A stretch of 54,061 nt of DNA from an uncultured Allomuricauda sp. GTDB taxonomy: Bacteria; Bacteroidota; Bacteroidia; Flavobacteriales; Flavobacteriaceae. The stretch is from NCBI RefSeq assembly GCF_947258355.1, contig NZ_CAMYIC010000052.1, forward strand, positions 1-54,061, written 5' to 3'. Positions 10,046 to 18,609 of this stretch are shown here, piece after piece. The position numbers were made by a program, and so were the translations under genes. The notes under the pieces were generated by a model. The model made no database searches and was not told the origin of the DNA. It saw only the letters and a program-made list of their open reading frames with translations. Each line of letters begins with the position of its first letter. Positions within the stretch are counted from its first letter, which is position 1.

Positions 10046-10268
10046 GATCAATAAAAGGTTTAAGATGGTTTGTTTCCCAAATATCGGCTATTTTGATGAG
10101 TTTCCATGGTAGACTTCTAAAAGGAAAAGTTGAAAAAGTATCAGAATTTATGTGCAGAAAAGGTATCTTTAAAACGTACAAGATGTAAATGGAATCAATA
10201 TGAACCTTTTTGAATTGGAGGTAATTTATTGATTTGAAACCATTTAAAACTAAACCAAACTAATATCA

Positions 10269-11993
10269 ATGCAAATTATTGAAAATTCCACGGTTTACGA
10301 TGCCATTATAGTTGGCTCGGGAGCGGGGGGAGGTATGTCCGCCAAGGTGCTTTCGGAGTCAGGGCTTAAAGTTGCCGTCGTAGAGGCTGGACCGTTTTTT
10401 GACCCGGCCAAGCCAGAACATCAAACCCAATTAAAATGGCCCTACCAAAGTCCGCGTAGGGGAGCCAGTACCCGTTTTCGACCTTTTGGTGATTTTGATG
10501 CCGCTTATGGTGGTTGGGACATAGAAGGCGAACCCTATACCCAGAAGGATGGAACCCAATTCGAGTGGTTCCGTTCAAGAATGCTAGGTGGGCGAACCAA
10601 TCACTGGGGTAGGATATCGCTCCGTTTTGGGCCAAAAGACTTTAAGCATAAAGATGTGGATGGCCATGGTGAAAACTGGCCCATAAGTTATGACGATGTA
10701 AAACCGTATTACGATAAGGTGGACAAAATGATCGGGGTATTCGGAACCAACGAAGGCCTGCCCAATGATCCCGACGGTTTCTTTTTGCCACCTCCAAAAC
10801 CGAGGTTGCACGAGCTTTTTTATATCAAAGGGGCACGGAAGAGCAATATTCCGGTATACCCATCCAGGATGTCGATGCTCACCAAAAAGATAAACGAAGA
10901 TCGCGGAGTGTGTTTCTATTGCGGACAATGTAATCGAGCTTGTCAGGTATATGCCGATTTCTCCGCAGGAACCTGTTTGATCTTCCCTGCACAGAAGAAC
11001 GGTGGACAGATTGACCTATTCGTCAACTGCATGGTTCGCGAAGTAACCACTGATGATGAAGGAAGGGCCACGGGAGTATCCTATATCAATAAGGAAGACA
11101 GAAAAGAATATAAGCTCAAGGGAAAAGTGGTGGTGCTCGGTGCCTCGGCCTGTAGTTCCGCGCGTATTTTATTGAACTCGAAAAGCAAACAGCACCCCAA
11201 TGGATTGGGCAACAGCAGTGATATTGTAGGAAAGTATCTTCACGATTCCACTGGTGCTGACAGGGCTGCCTTTGTTCCCGACCTTATGAACCGTAAAGTT
11301 TCCTATAACGAAGATGGTGTAGGGGGTATGCATGTGTATTCACCATGGTGGGGTGATAATTCCAAATTGGATTTCCCTCGCGGTTACCACATTGAAGTGT
11401 GGGGCGGTATGGGAATGCCCAGTTACGGTTTCGGATTCAATGCGAATGAGTTCAATAAATTCTTTGGAACCAAGGTGGGTGGCTATGGCGATGTACTACG
11501 AAGCGATGCGAAAAAATATTACGGAGCAGTTGTAGGAATGGCCGGTAGAGGTGAATCCATCGCCCGAAAAGAGAATTATTGTGAGATAGACCCAACCACT
11601 GTGGATGAGTTCGGTATTCCCGTGTTGCGTTTCCACTACAAATGGAGCCAGTACGAAATCAACCAAGCCAAGCATATGCAAGATACTTTTGAAGAGATTT
11701 TGATCAATATGGGTGGTGAACCCTTGGGTGATAAACCGGGCAAGGATACCAATTATGGATTGCACAACCCTGGTAATATTATCCACGAAGTGGGAACTAC
11801 CCGTATGGGCGATGACCCAAAAACTTCGGTAACCAATAAATACCAACAGTTGCACGATGTGGACAACGTATTTATCGTGGATGCCGGGCCATTTGTTTCC
11901 CAAGCGGACAAGAATTGTACGTGGACCATTTTGGCACTCTCCATGAGAGCTTCGGAATACATAGTGGAGCAATTGAAACAACAAAATATTTAA
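10269..11993 (+). CDS. GMC family FAD-dependent oxidoreductase with Fe-S-type cysteine motif
   Basis: A 574-residue flavoprotein with an N-terminal FAD-binding motif IIVGSGAGGG (about 14-23), GMC N and C domains and a C-terminal block HEVGTTRMGDDP followed by the DKNCTWTILALSMR active-site region. In the middle it has C215-x2-C218-x2-C221-x3-C225 plus C236, a ferredoxin-like spacing. Related sugar dehydrogenases (fructose dehydrogenase large subunit, FAD-glucose dehydrogenase alpha subunit) hold an Fe-S cluster in this region that passes electrons from FAD to a cytochrome. It has no signal peptide; the next gene, four bases on, encodes a Tat-type small subunit that may carry it across the membrane. 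The substrate is probably a sugar or glycoside, by inference. Confidence 0.9.
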   Translation: MQIIENSTVYDAIIVGSGAGGGMSAKVLSESGLKVAVVEAGPFFDPAKPEHQTQLKWPYQSPRRGASTRFRPFGDFDAAYGGWDIEGEPYTQKDGTQFEWFRSRMLGGRTNHWGRISLRFGPKDFKHKDVDGHGENWPISYDDVKPYYDKVDKMIGVFGTNEGLPNDPDGFFLPPPKPRLHELFYIKGARKSNIPVYPSRMSMLTKKINEDRGVCFYCGQCNRACQVYADFSAGTCLIFPAQKNGGQIDLFVNCMVREVTTDDEGRATGVSYINKEDRKEYKLKGKVVVLGASACSSARILLNSKSKQHPNGLGNSSDIVGKYLHDSTGADRAAFVPDLMNRKVSYNEDGVGGMHVYSPWWGDNSKLDFPRGYHIEVWGGMGMPSYGFGFNANEFNKFFGTKVGGYGDVLRSDAKKYYGAVVGMAGRGESIARKENYCEIDPTTVDEFGIPVLRFHYKWSQYEINQAKHMQDTFEEILINMGGEPLGDKPGKDTNYGLHNPGNIIHEVGTTRMGDDPKTSVTNKYQQLHDVDNVFIVDAGPFVSQADKNCTWTILALSMRASEYIVEQLKQQNI

Positions 11994-11997
11994 GGAC

Positions 11998-12708
11998 ATG
12001 GACAGAAGAAAGAGTTTAAAATCGATTATGCTGGGTACCGTGGCCGGAGGATTGGCCGTACATGGTTGCAAACCCTCAACAGGAGCTGAAGAATTAGTGG
12101 AGGCACCAAAGATCACCTATCCGGGAAGGGTGCCGTTGGAAACGGAGTTGATCAACGAATTGCAGGACGAACAATTTTTGAATCCGCACGAGGTGGAGAC
12201 CCTTACCATACTTTGTGACCTTATTTTACCACCTTCCGACGAATTTAAAGCTGCTTCCGATGCCGATGTGGTCAGTTTTATAGAATTCATGTGCAAGGAC
12301 AATGAGGCTTTCCAGCCCGATATCCGTGGTGGAATCATGTGGTTAGATCACAAAAGCAACACGGAGTACGGTGTAGCGTTTAAAGCAGCCACCGAAGAGC
12401 AACAAAAAACAATTTTGGATGAAATTGCCTATTATGATCCAGAGGTACCTGGGAATGAGCGGCCGTTCGAGGTGAATTTCTTCTCCTTGGTCCGTAACCT
12501 CACCATGACCGGTTTCTATACCAGTAAAATTGGGATAGAGGAAATTGGTTATAAAGGCAATCAGCCCAATGTTTGGGACGGTGTGCCGGACGATGTTCTG
12601 GAACAACACGGTGTATCGTATGATGAGGAGTGGTTGGCCAAATGTGTAGATCAGAGCAAACGAGGCATTATCGCCGAGTGGGACGAGGATGGAAATCTAC
12701 TTACATAA
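11998..12708 (+). CDS. Gluconate 2-dehydrogenase subunit 3 family protein (Tat-type small subunit)
   Basis: A 236-residue partner of the GMC enzyme. The N-terminus DRRKSLKS has twin arginines (R3, R4) followed by a hydrophobic stretch and a lipobox-like VHGC with C24, so it is probably exported by Tat as a lipoprotein. The body has the gluconate 2-dehydrogenase subunit 3 pattern, including the LTILCDLILPPSDE helix. In characterised sugar dehydrogenases this subunit is needed for maturation and co-export of the signal-less flavoprotein. The four-base gap to the upstream gene and the shared terminator at 12732 indicate a two-gene operon. No cytochrome subunit gene is adjacent. Confidence 0.88.
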   Translation: MDRRKSLKSIMLGTVAGGLAVHGCKPSTGAEELVEAPKITYPGRVPLETELINELQDEQFLNPHEVETLTILCDLILPPSDEFKAASDADVVSFIEFMCKDNEAFQPDIRGGIMWLDHKSNTEYGVAFKAATEEQQKTILDEIAYYDPEVPGNERPFEVNFFSLVRNLTMTGFYTSKIGIEEIGYKGNQPNVWDGVPDDVLEQHGVSYDEEWLAKCVDQSKRGIIAEWDEDGNLLT

Positions 12709-12731
12709 GCATAAGCCTAAAAGTTAAATGT

Positions 12732-12763
12732 AAAAAGCCCACACCAAAGGTGTGGGCTTTTTT
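12732..12763. terminator. Bidirectional rho-independent terminator
   Basis: A strong hairpin with arms AAGCCCACACC and GGTGTGGGCTT and a three-base loop, flanked by A5 and T-run tracts, so it can work on both strands. It sits between the convergent GMC operon (+) and the lipoprotein gene (-). Confidence 0.9.
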
Positions 12764-12793
12764 ATACAATTGATGATTAATTAGTCTCTTTGT

Positions 12794-13546
12794 TTATGGA
12801 GTGACTTGCTCCAAAAGATATACGTCTACATCGCCGGAAACGGTTAACGGGTTTCCAGTGCTGTTATTGGCTGCCAATACCTCGAATGAATATGAAAAGC
12901 TGAGATTATTGGATTCTGAGTTAAAAACGAAGTCAGTGAACTCAAAATCCGAAACACCAACCCCTCCAGAATGAAAAATCTCATTCATTGTAAAATATTT
13001 ATTATCATTGGTAAAGATTGTGTAGTCTATATCTATAGAAGCTTCCAGAAGCTCTTCTGAGGGTTCTCCAAGATTGGCAAATTCGCCATAAAAGTGTACT
13101 CCACCGTCATTATATACATCATCTGGAGAGCTCAAAAAACGTGCTGCGGAAAAAGTATATATTATGTTATCTTCAGACTCTTCGATATTCACTCTGTTTA
13201 CATCCTCAATCCAAGAAAAGGTCCCAATTGGAGTAAACCTAAAAGTATCAAAGCTTTCGAATGGTATGCCATCAGTTCTTGTGCCATTTAAATTCAAAGA
13301 AATGGATCCGTATTGAATCATTTCTTCAAGGCCCACACCATCTATGCCGTCAGCTCCTTGGCAGTCCAATGCATTGAACTCACCGTCTTGGTTAGTATCT
13401 TCATTGGCGTCGTTTACGCCATCCCCATTTATATCCCAACAGGAAATGCCACTTAAACCGGGTGCTCCATCTTCCCCATCGGAACAGGAGGTAAAGCAAA
13501 GGCTCAAAACCAATAGTGCCAAACCGAATAACTGGGTGATTTTCAT
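12794..13546 (-). CDS. Hypothetical lipoprotein with Asp/Gly-rich calcium-binding-like segment
   Basis: I do not recognise a named family. The 250-residue protein starts at ATG 13546 with a lipoprotein signal peptide and lipobox FTSC (C21). A short collagen-like GEDGAPGLSG stretch follows, then an Asp/Asn-rich segment (about 38-58: DINGDGVND, DTNQDGEFN) that resembles EF-hand or dockerin-type calcium loops. The remainder (about 75-250) looks like a beta-rich domain. It is probably attached to the outer membrane or cell surface. It shares the bidirectional terminator with the GMC operon. A TACATTTA box lies upstream but is not a good promoter match. Confidence 0.75.
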   Translation of the reverse strand: MKITQLFGLALLVLSLCFTSCSDGEDGAPGLSGISCWDINGDGVNDANEDTNQDGEFNALDCQGADGIDGVGLEEMIQYGSISLNLNGTRTDGIPFESFDTFRFTPIGTFSWIEDVNRVNIEESEDNIIYTFSAARFLSSPDDVYNDGGVHFYGEFANLGEPSEELLEASIDIDYTIFTNDNKYFTMNEIFHSGGVGVSDFEFTDFVFNSESNNLSFSYSFEVLAANNSTGNPLTVSGDVDVYLLEQVTP

Positions 13547-13696
13547 AGTTTTTTTAAATTTAAAGTTTGTTGATGTGTAAATGTATGGGCTGCAGTTGCT
13601 TGAGAAGACCTTGATTTGACCTATGCCCTGTTTGGGTTGATGGATGATCGGTTTGGGTTTATTTTGTAATAGAGAATTTTGGGAAAAGCTCTGCCA

Positions 13697-13882
13697 TCAA
13701 ATTATCCCAGCCTTGAAGTAACTATGGTAAACCTTGTTGTTACCACATATAAGTTTCGCTTGAATAGGGGTGAAAGAAAGAAAAGAGCCTCTTTGGTTGT
13801 AAACGGGAAAATCTTGGGATAATGAGTTATGAGGAATACTTGCTAGCAACAAAAGCAAGAATCCTGAAAATTTAATGATCAA
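13697..13882 (-). CDS. Possible small exported peptide, weakly supported
   Basis: A 61-codon frame that would start at TTG 13882; there is no ATG in frame before the stop upstream. The first 22 residues look like a signal peptide (IIKFSGFLLLLLASIP...SLSQ), which is the only reason to list it. The rest (about 38 residues) matches nothing I know. It lies in the gap between the lipoprotein and flavin reductase genes. It could be a small secreted peptide, the leftover of a larger exported protein, or chance. Confidence 0.3.
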   Translation of the reverse strand: MIIKFSGFLLLLLASIPHNSLSQDFPVYNQRGSFLSFTPIQAKLICGNNKVYHSYFKAGII

Positions 13883-13908
13883 CAGGGTTTTTATGTACCT
13901 CTAACGAT

Positions 13909-14541
13909 TTATTTATCAAAATCCGGCACCTCCCCAATTCTCACATAGGGGTGTTGGGCCACTTTTTTTAATTCATAATAGCTGTTGAGTCCCGAAATGC
14001 CAGTACTTTGAAGTTGCTCCAGATCAATGTCTCCAGTTGCCATAGCCGTGTCGGGCAAAATAAGATGAGCTATTTCCCCAATTACCAATGTAGTTCCGTT
14101 CAAAGGAATTGGGACTGTTTCTTTCAATCGAAGTCCGATTTTCACCAAACTTTCTTTTACAAAAGGAGCTTCAAAACCACCAATATATTCTTCAGAGAAT
14201 CCACACCGATCAAACTCTGATATATTCTTATCAAATTTGGCAGAGGTATAATGGGCCCGTTCAATAAATTCTGGGTGAATATGGTTTATGGTGTACACGC
14301 CTTTTTGCTCAATATTGCGAAGCGTATGGCCGGAATCTTGCGTCTTTGGTCTAGCGATAAAGCCCAACAGTGGTGGTTGGCTTCCCAAATGAACAACAGA
14401 GCTGAAAATGGCCAAATTGGTCAGCTTATCATGGTCTATGGTTCCAATCAGATTGGCAGGCTTGATTCCTGTTATGGAATTTATGATTTTTAGACGGACA
14501 ACCTTGTCCATTTCCATAATATCCTTATTCGAATAATACAT
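13909..14541 (-). CDS. Flavin reductase family (FMN-binding split-barrel) protein
   Basis: A 210-residue protein starting at ATG 14541. The sequence has the flavin reductase-like split-barrel order: NLIGTIDHDKLTNLAIFSSVVHLGSQPPLLGFI with the HLGSxPPLLGF segment that contacts FMN, then GVYTINHI and the later VIGEIAHL strand. Related proteins bind FMN and either reduce free flavin or act as small flavoproteins of unknown substrate. No partner monooxygenase gene is nearby, so the acceptor cannot be inferred. The 286-bp region upstream to the tRNA genes holds only the tRNA terminator. Confidence 0.85.
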   Translation of the reverse strand: MYYSNKDIMEMDKVVRLKIINSITGIKPANLIGTIDHDKLTNLAIFSSVVHLGSQPPLLGFIARPKTQDSGHTLRNIEQKGVYTINHIHPEFIERAHYTSAKFDKNISEFDRCGFSEEYIGGFEAPFVKESLVKIGLRLKETVPIPLNGTTLVIGEIAHLILPDTAMATGDIDLEQLQSTGISGLNSYYELKKVAQHPYVRIGEVPDFDK

Positions 14542-14788
14542 AGTGCTTGGTTTGAGTATCTATGAAGGCTACAACTATTTATTTGCTTAATTGTTGATGT
14601 ATGCTATTGGCAAAAGGTATGCATTATAGGTGATGCCATACTAAATTGCGATGCATTCATTTCATTTGGTCTGTGGGACCATAACTTTTTAACCATCAAT
14701 TAAAAGTCTTTTTTCAAAGACCTCCTTTGAATATAAAACAATCTTGAAAAAAAGGATTGAATGTAAGTGAAATTATTACAGATAAAAC

Positions 14789-14824
14789 AAAAAACCCTAC
14801 AAACATTGCGTTCATAGGGTTTTT
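14789..14824 (-). terminator. Terminator of the tRNA-Gly/tRNA-Leu transcript
   Basis: Read on the minus strand, an AAAACCCTA arm and a TAGGGTTTT arm enclose a 15-base loop and run into a T tract, a few bases after the 3' end of tRNA-Leu. Confidence 0.8.
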
Positions 14825-14827
14825 CTG

Positions 14828-14913
14828 TACTCGAGGCGGGACTTGAACCCGCACGGGCAATAATGCCCACAGGATTTTAAGTCCGGCGTGTCTACCAATT
14901 CCACCACTCGAGC
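14828..14913 (-). tRNA. tRNA-Leu (anticodon TAA)
   Basis: An 86-nt cloverleaf on the minus strand: acceptor arm GCTCGAG with CTCGAGT, D loop with TGGTAGACA, anticodon loop CTTAAAA giving TAA, a long class II variable arm (GGGCATTATTGCCC) and the T arm GCGGGTTCAAGTCCCGC. CCA is not encoded. Confidence 0.95.
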
Positions 14914-14946
14914 AGGACTTGTATCTAAAAAAAAACTCCACCCGTG

Positions 14947-14969
14947 GTGACTGAGCGGAGTCAAAGTCG
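14947..14969. repeat. Degenerate copy of dispersed GAGCGnAGTC repeat beside tRNA-Gly
   Basis: The spacer between the two tRNA genes contains GTGACTGAGCGGAGTCAAAG, which resembles the GTCA-TC-GAGCGCAGTCGA repeats at 17798 and 49299. It abuts the 3' end of tRNA-Gly. The match is imperfect and could be coincidental. Confidence 0.45.
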
Positions 14970-15042
14970 AGCGAAAAACGGGATTCGAACCCGCGACCTC
15001 CACCTTGGCAAGGTGATGCTCTACCAGCTGAGCTATTTTCGC
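14970..15042 (-). tRNA. tRNA-Gly (anticodon GCC)
   Basis: A 73-nt cloverleaf on the minus strand: acceptor arm GCGAAAA with TTTTCGC, D arm AGCTCAGCTGGTAGAGC, anticodon loop TTGCCAA giving GCC, T arm CGGGTTCGAATCCCG. CCA is not encoded. It precedes tRNA-Leu in the same transcript direction, 56 bases away. Confidence 0.95.
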
Positions 15043-15117
15043 ATTTTAAAGAACGATGCACTTTTCCCAAGCGCGGATGCAAATTTATAACATTTCTATT
15101 AAAATAAAAGAATTTTT

Positions 15118-17739
15118 TTAGGAAGAAGCCTTTTTCTTTTTTCCCAGCAGTCTTTTGATTTCGTTTAGCTTCATTAAAGCCTCCACAGGTGTCAGGGTAT
15201 CAATGTCCAAGTGCAAAATTTCTTCTTTGATCTCTTCCAATAAAGGGTCGTCCAAATTGAAAAAACTCAACTGCATTTCATTTTGGGAGGCCTGTAGTTT
15301 GTCGCTTACCTCTTCACTGGAATGCGATTTTTCCAGTTTTGTAAGTATTTTGTTTGCTTTTTGAATCACCTGTTGGGGCATTCCGGCCATTTTGGCCACA
15401 TGGATACCGAAACTGTGCTCGCTACCCCCGGGAACCAACTTCCGCAAGAAAAGCACGTTGTCCTCCAATTCTTTTATGGAGACATTGTAGTTTTTTATGC
15501 GGGAAAACGTGTTGCTCATATCATTGAGTTCGTGGTAGTGCGTAGCAAATAAGGTCTTTGCCTTTGCAGGATGTTCGTGCAGATATTCCGAAATGGCCCA
15601 GGCAATCGAAATCCCATCATACGTACTGGTCCCACGGCCAATTTCATCCAAAAGCACTAAACTACGCTCGGAAAGATTGTTCAAAATGGAGGCGGTCTCG
15701 TTCATCTCCACCATAAAGGTCGATTCGCCCATCGATATATTATCGCTTGCCCCGACACGGGTGAATATTTTGTCCACCACACCCAAATTGGCCTCCATGG
15801 CAGGAACAAAACTTCCCATTTGTGCCAACAAAACAATAAGTGCGGTCTGTCTCAACAAGGCGGATTTACCACTCATATTGGGCCCTGTGATCATAATGAT
15901 TTGTTGCTCTTCTCTATTCAAGAGCACATCATTGGCGACATAGGCATCACCAATAGGTAACTGCTTTTCAATCACAGGGTGCCTACCTTCTTTAATGTCG
16001 ATAACCGTGGAATCGTTCACCACAGGTTCAACATAGTTGTTTTCCTTGGCCAATTGGGCAAAACCGCAAAGACAATCCAGTTGAGCGATAAGTTGGGCGT
16101 TTAGTTGAACCGGTGCAATATATTCCTGCATCCACACCAATAATTGCTCAAACAGTTGCTGCTCCAACTGATAAATTCGTTCCTCGGCACCTAAAATCTT
16201 GGATTCATATTCCTTTAATTCCTCTGTAATGTATCGTTCTGCATTAACCAAGGTCTGCTTTCTTATCCAACATTCGGGCACCTTGTCTTTATGGGTGTTC
16301 CGAACTTCAATGTAGTAACCAAATACATTGTTCGAAGCAATTTTTAAAGACGTAATACCCGTTTCCTTGGTTTCCCTTTCCAACATTTTGTCGAGATAGT
16401 CCTTGCTGGAAAAAGCGAGTCCGCGCAATTCGTCCAATTCGTCGGAATAACCCGCTGCAATGGTGTTGCCTTTAGCAATGTTGACAGGAGCTTCCTCATT
16501 AAGGACTTCTTTTATTTTTGAGCGGAGTGCTTCACAGTCGTTCAAGCGTTCCCCAATATTCTGCAAGGAATCGTTAGTGCTATTTTGGGCCAATTGTTTG
16601 ATGGGAACCACCGCTTCCAACGAATTTTTAAGTTGAACCACCTCTTTTGGGTTGATCTTGCCCGTGGCCAATTTGGATATCAATCGCTCCAAATCGCCCA
16701 TTTGTTTGATGTATCCTTGAATCTTGTTCAGTTGTTCATCCTCATCTTTTAGGTAAGATACTACCTGATGCCTTTGTTGGATTTTCTCCACATTTTTCAA
16801 CGGAAGCGCCAACCATCTTTTTAGCAATCGTCCGCCCATTGGGGAAATGGTCTTGTCGATGATGTCCAGCAGGGTGACCGCATTTTGATGGGAGGAATGG
16901 TAAAGCTCTAGATTTCTGATGGTAAAACGGTCCATCCAAACATATTCTTCCTCGGCAATACGCTGTATTTTATTGATGTGGTGTAAACGGCTGTGCTGTG
17001 TCTCGGACAGATAGTGCAGTACTGCGCCCGATGCAATAATGCCATGGCTCAAATGATCAATGCCAAAACCCTTTAGGGTTTTTGTCCCAAAATGATTGTT
17101 CAAACTCTCTTGAGCGTAATCTTCCTGAAAAATCCAGTCCTCCAAAAAGAAATTGTGGAATTGATTGCCGAAGCATTCCACAAAATCCTTTTTATGTTTT
17201 TTGGATACCAAGACCTCGTTAGGAGAAAAATTCTGGAGCAGTTTGTCCACCTGTTCCACGGACCCTTCAGAGGTCAAATATTCCCCGGTGGAAATATCCA
17301 AAAAGGAAACTCCTAATTTATTGCGCCCAAAGTGTACGGCACACAAAAAGTTGTTGCTCTTTGCATTAAGTATATCATCGTTTAAGGCAACTCCTGGGGT
17401 CACCAGTTCCGTTACCCCACGTTTTACTATGCTCTTCGTTTGCTTGGGGTCTTCCAGTTGATCGCAAATGGCGACACGTTGCCCGGCTTTAACCAATTTG
17501 GGCAAATAAGTGTTCAACGAATGGTGGGGAAACCCTGCCAATTCGGTCTTGTCGCCCCCATTGTTCCTATGGGTAAGGATAATACCCAATATTTTGGCGG
17601 CCTTTACCGCATCTTCTCCAAAGGTCTCGTAAAAGTCGCCAACACGGAACAGTAACAACGCATCAGGATGTTTTACCTTAATGGCATTGTACTGTTGCAT
17701 CAAAGGGGTTACTTTCTTATTCTTTTTCTTGGCTGCCAA
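15118..17739 (-). CDS. mutS: DNA mismatch repair protein MutS
   Basis: 873 residues, full length for the family. The N-terminal mismatch-sensing domain has the Phe-x-Glu motif in [11 protein letters not shown] (F36, E38), followed by connector, lever and clamp domains and the C-terminal ABC ATPase with Walker A GPNMSGKS (about 617-624) and the Walker B/signature region [16 protein letters not shown]. MutS finds base mismatches and starts strand-specific repair. The start is probably TTG at 17739 ([18 protein letters not shown]): an in-frame stop lies three codons upstream and the first ATG is at residue 14, just before conserved sequence. The adjacent upstream region contains an inverted repeat (17798-17854). 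Confidence 0.97.
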   Translation of the reverse strand: MAAKKKNKKVTPLMQQYNAIKVKHPDALLLFRVGDFYETFGEDAVKAAKILGIILTHRNNGGDKTELAGFPHHSLNTYLPKLVKAGQRVAICDQLEDPKQTKSIVKRGVTELVTPGVALNDDILNAKSNNFLCAVHFGRNKLGVSFLDISTGEYLTSEGSVEQVDKLLQNFSPNEVLVSKKHKKDFVECFGNQFHNFFLEDWIFQEDYAQESLNNHFGTKTLKGFGIDHLSHGIIASGAVLHYLSETQHSRLHHINKIQRIAEEEYVWMDRFTIRNLELYHSSHQNAVTLLDIIDKTISPMGGRLLKRWLALPLKNVEKIQQRHQVVSYLKDEDEQLNKIQGYIKQMGDLERLISKLATGKINPKEVVQLKNSLEAVVPIKQLAQNSTNDSLQNIGERLNDCEALRSKIKEVLNEEAPVNIAKGNTIAAGYSDELDELRGLAFSSKDYLDKMLERETKETGITSLKIASNNVFGYYIEVRNTHKDKVPECWIRKQTLVNAERYITEELKEYESKILGAEERIYQLEQQLFEQLLVWMQEYIAPVQLNAQLIAQLDCLCGFAQLAKENNYVEPVVNDSTVIDIKEGRHPVIEKQLPIGDAYVANDVLLNREEQQIIMITGPNMSGKSALLRQTALIVLLAQMGSFVPAMEANLGVVDKIFTRVGASDNISMGESTFMVEMNETASILNNLSERSLVLLDEIGRGTSTYDGISIAWAISEYLHEHPAKAKTLFATHYHELNDMSNTFSRIKNYNVSIKELEDNVLFLRKLVPGGSEHSFGIHVAKMAGMPQQVIQKANKILTKLEKSHSSEEVSDKLQASQNEMQLSFFNLDDPLLEEIKEEILHLDIDTLTPVEALMKLNEIKRLLGKKKKASS

Positions 17740-17755
17740 AGCGATTTAATTCTGT

Positions 17756-17763
17756 TACTTTTG
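17756..17763 (+). promoter_or_regulatory. Possible -7 box for the SpoU methyltransferase gene
   Basis: TACTTTTG fits the Bacteroidota -7 consensus TAnnTTTG. A TTG lies 24 bases upstream, slightly longer than the usual spacing. It would give a leader of about 190 bases that includes the inverted repeat. Confidence 0.35.
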
Positions 17764-17797
17764 CCCTGCTCGGGTTTCTATGATTATGGAACTCGGT

Positions 17798-17854
17798 GTC
17801 ACATCGAGCGCAGTCGAGATGTTTTTTGAATCTTTCGACTGCGCTCAAGATGAC
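17798..17854. repeat. Dispersed inverted repeat (GTCA...GAGCGCAGTCGA family)
   Basis: Two imperfect inverted arms, GTCACATCGAGCGCAGTCGA and, in the other direction, CGACTGCGCTCAAGATGAC, enclose a short AT-rich loop. A 25-base stretch from 17798 is found again, reverse-complemented, at 49301-49325. Such GTCATTTCGA/GAGCG repeats are common between genes in flavobacterial genomes. It separates the divergent mutS and trmH-like genes. Confidence 0.8.
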
Positions 17855-17954
17855 AAAAAAACATTGCTAAGCCTATGTTTCGTTGAAAACGAATATATTG
17901 TTTTCATCAACCACCAGAAATTTTTGTTGATATTTTTACCCCAATGTTTAAAAA

Positions 17955-18494
17955 ATGAGTCGAAAACTGGAAAATAGCGAGCTGGACCGCTTGGATGTGG
18001 CCGGTTTTAAACAGGCGGAAAAATCGCCCATCATTATAATTCTGGACAATGTTCGTAGCTTAAACAATATTGGTTCCGTATTTCGAACCGCCGATGCGTT
18101 CTTGGTTCAGAAAATTTATCTCTGTGGTATTACGGCGACCCCGCCTCACAAGGATATCCGAAAAACGGCATTGGGTGCCACCGAGAGTGTGGATTGGGAG
18201 TATCGCAAAGATACCTTGGAATTGTTGCAGGAATTAAAACAGGACGGTGTTGAGATAGTTTCTGTAGAGCAAGCCGAAAATGCCATTATGCTGAATGATT
18301 ATCAAGTTGATTCAGAGAAAATCATTGCCTTGGTTTTTGGAAACGAGGTAAAAGGGGTTTCGCAGGAAGTTGTATCTGCCAGTAATACTGTTTTGGAAAT
18401 TCCCCAGTTCGGCACCAAGCATTCCTTGAATATTTCGGTAAGTACAGGGGTAGTAGTGTGGGATATTTGGTCCAAACAAAACGCTGAAAAATAA
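17955..18494 (+). CDS. TrmH/SpoU family RNA 2'-O-methyltransferase
   Basis: A 179-residue SPOUT enzyme starting at ATG 17955. The three SpoU motifs are clear: LNNIGSVFRTADAF (about 35-48), ALVFGNEVKGVS (about 120-131) and the knot-forming EIPQFGTKHSLNISVSTGVV (about 145-165). The enzyme would transfer a methyl group from SAM to a ribose 2'-OH of tRNA or rRNA. The length fits the short TrmH-like group with no extra RNA-binding domain, so the target base cannot be told. The gene stands alone between divergent mutS and the convergent folK fusion, and ends next to a hairpin at 18498. Confidence 0.92.
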   Translation: MSRKLENSELDRLDVAGFKQAEKSPIIIILDNVRSLNNIGSVFRTADAFLVQKIYLCGITATPPHKDIRKTALGATESVDWEYRKDTLELLQELKQDGVEIVSVEQAENAIMLNDYQVDSEKIIALVFGNEVKGVSQEVVSASNTVLEIPQFGTKHSLNISVSTGVVVWDIWSKQNAEK

Positions 18495-18517
18495 AAAGGC
18501 CCTGAAAAAACAGGGCC
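18493..18517 (-). terminator. Hairpin terminator, better suited to the folK-dNK transcript
   Basis: GGCCCTG and CAGGGCC arms around an A6 loop. On the minus strand it is followed by T5, so it should end the folK-dNK transcript about 95 bases after its stop. On the plus strand it lies right after the methyltransferase stop but lacks a clean T tract. Confidence 0.65.
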
Positions 18518-18609
18518 ATATATAAAGTCTGAGTTAGTTAGTTTCTCGAATTGAGGGTGCTAATAAAATAAAACCATTCGTTATATCCAAACATTTTCTA
18601 AAAATTCTC

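Noticed and set aside
11496..12116. 206-codon open frame antisense to the GMC gene and its partner
   Set aside because: Shadow frame of two well-supported genes; no domain pattern and it crosses the gene boundary.
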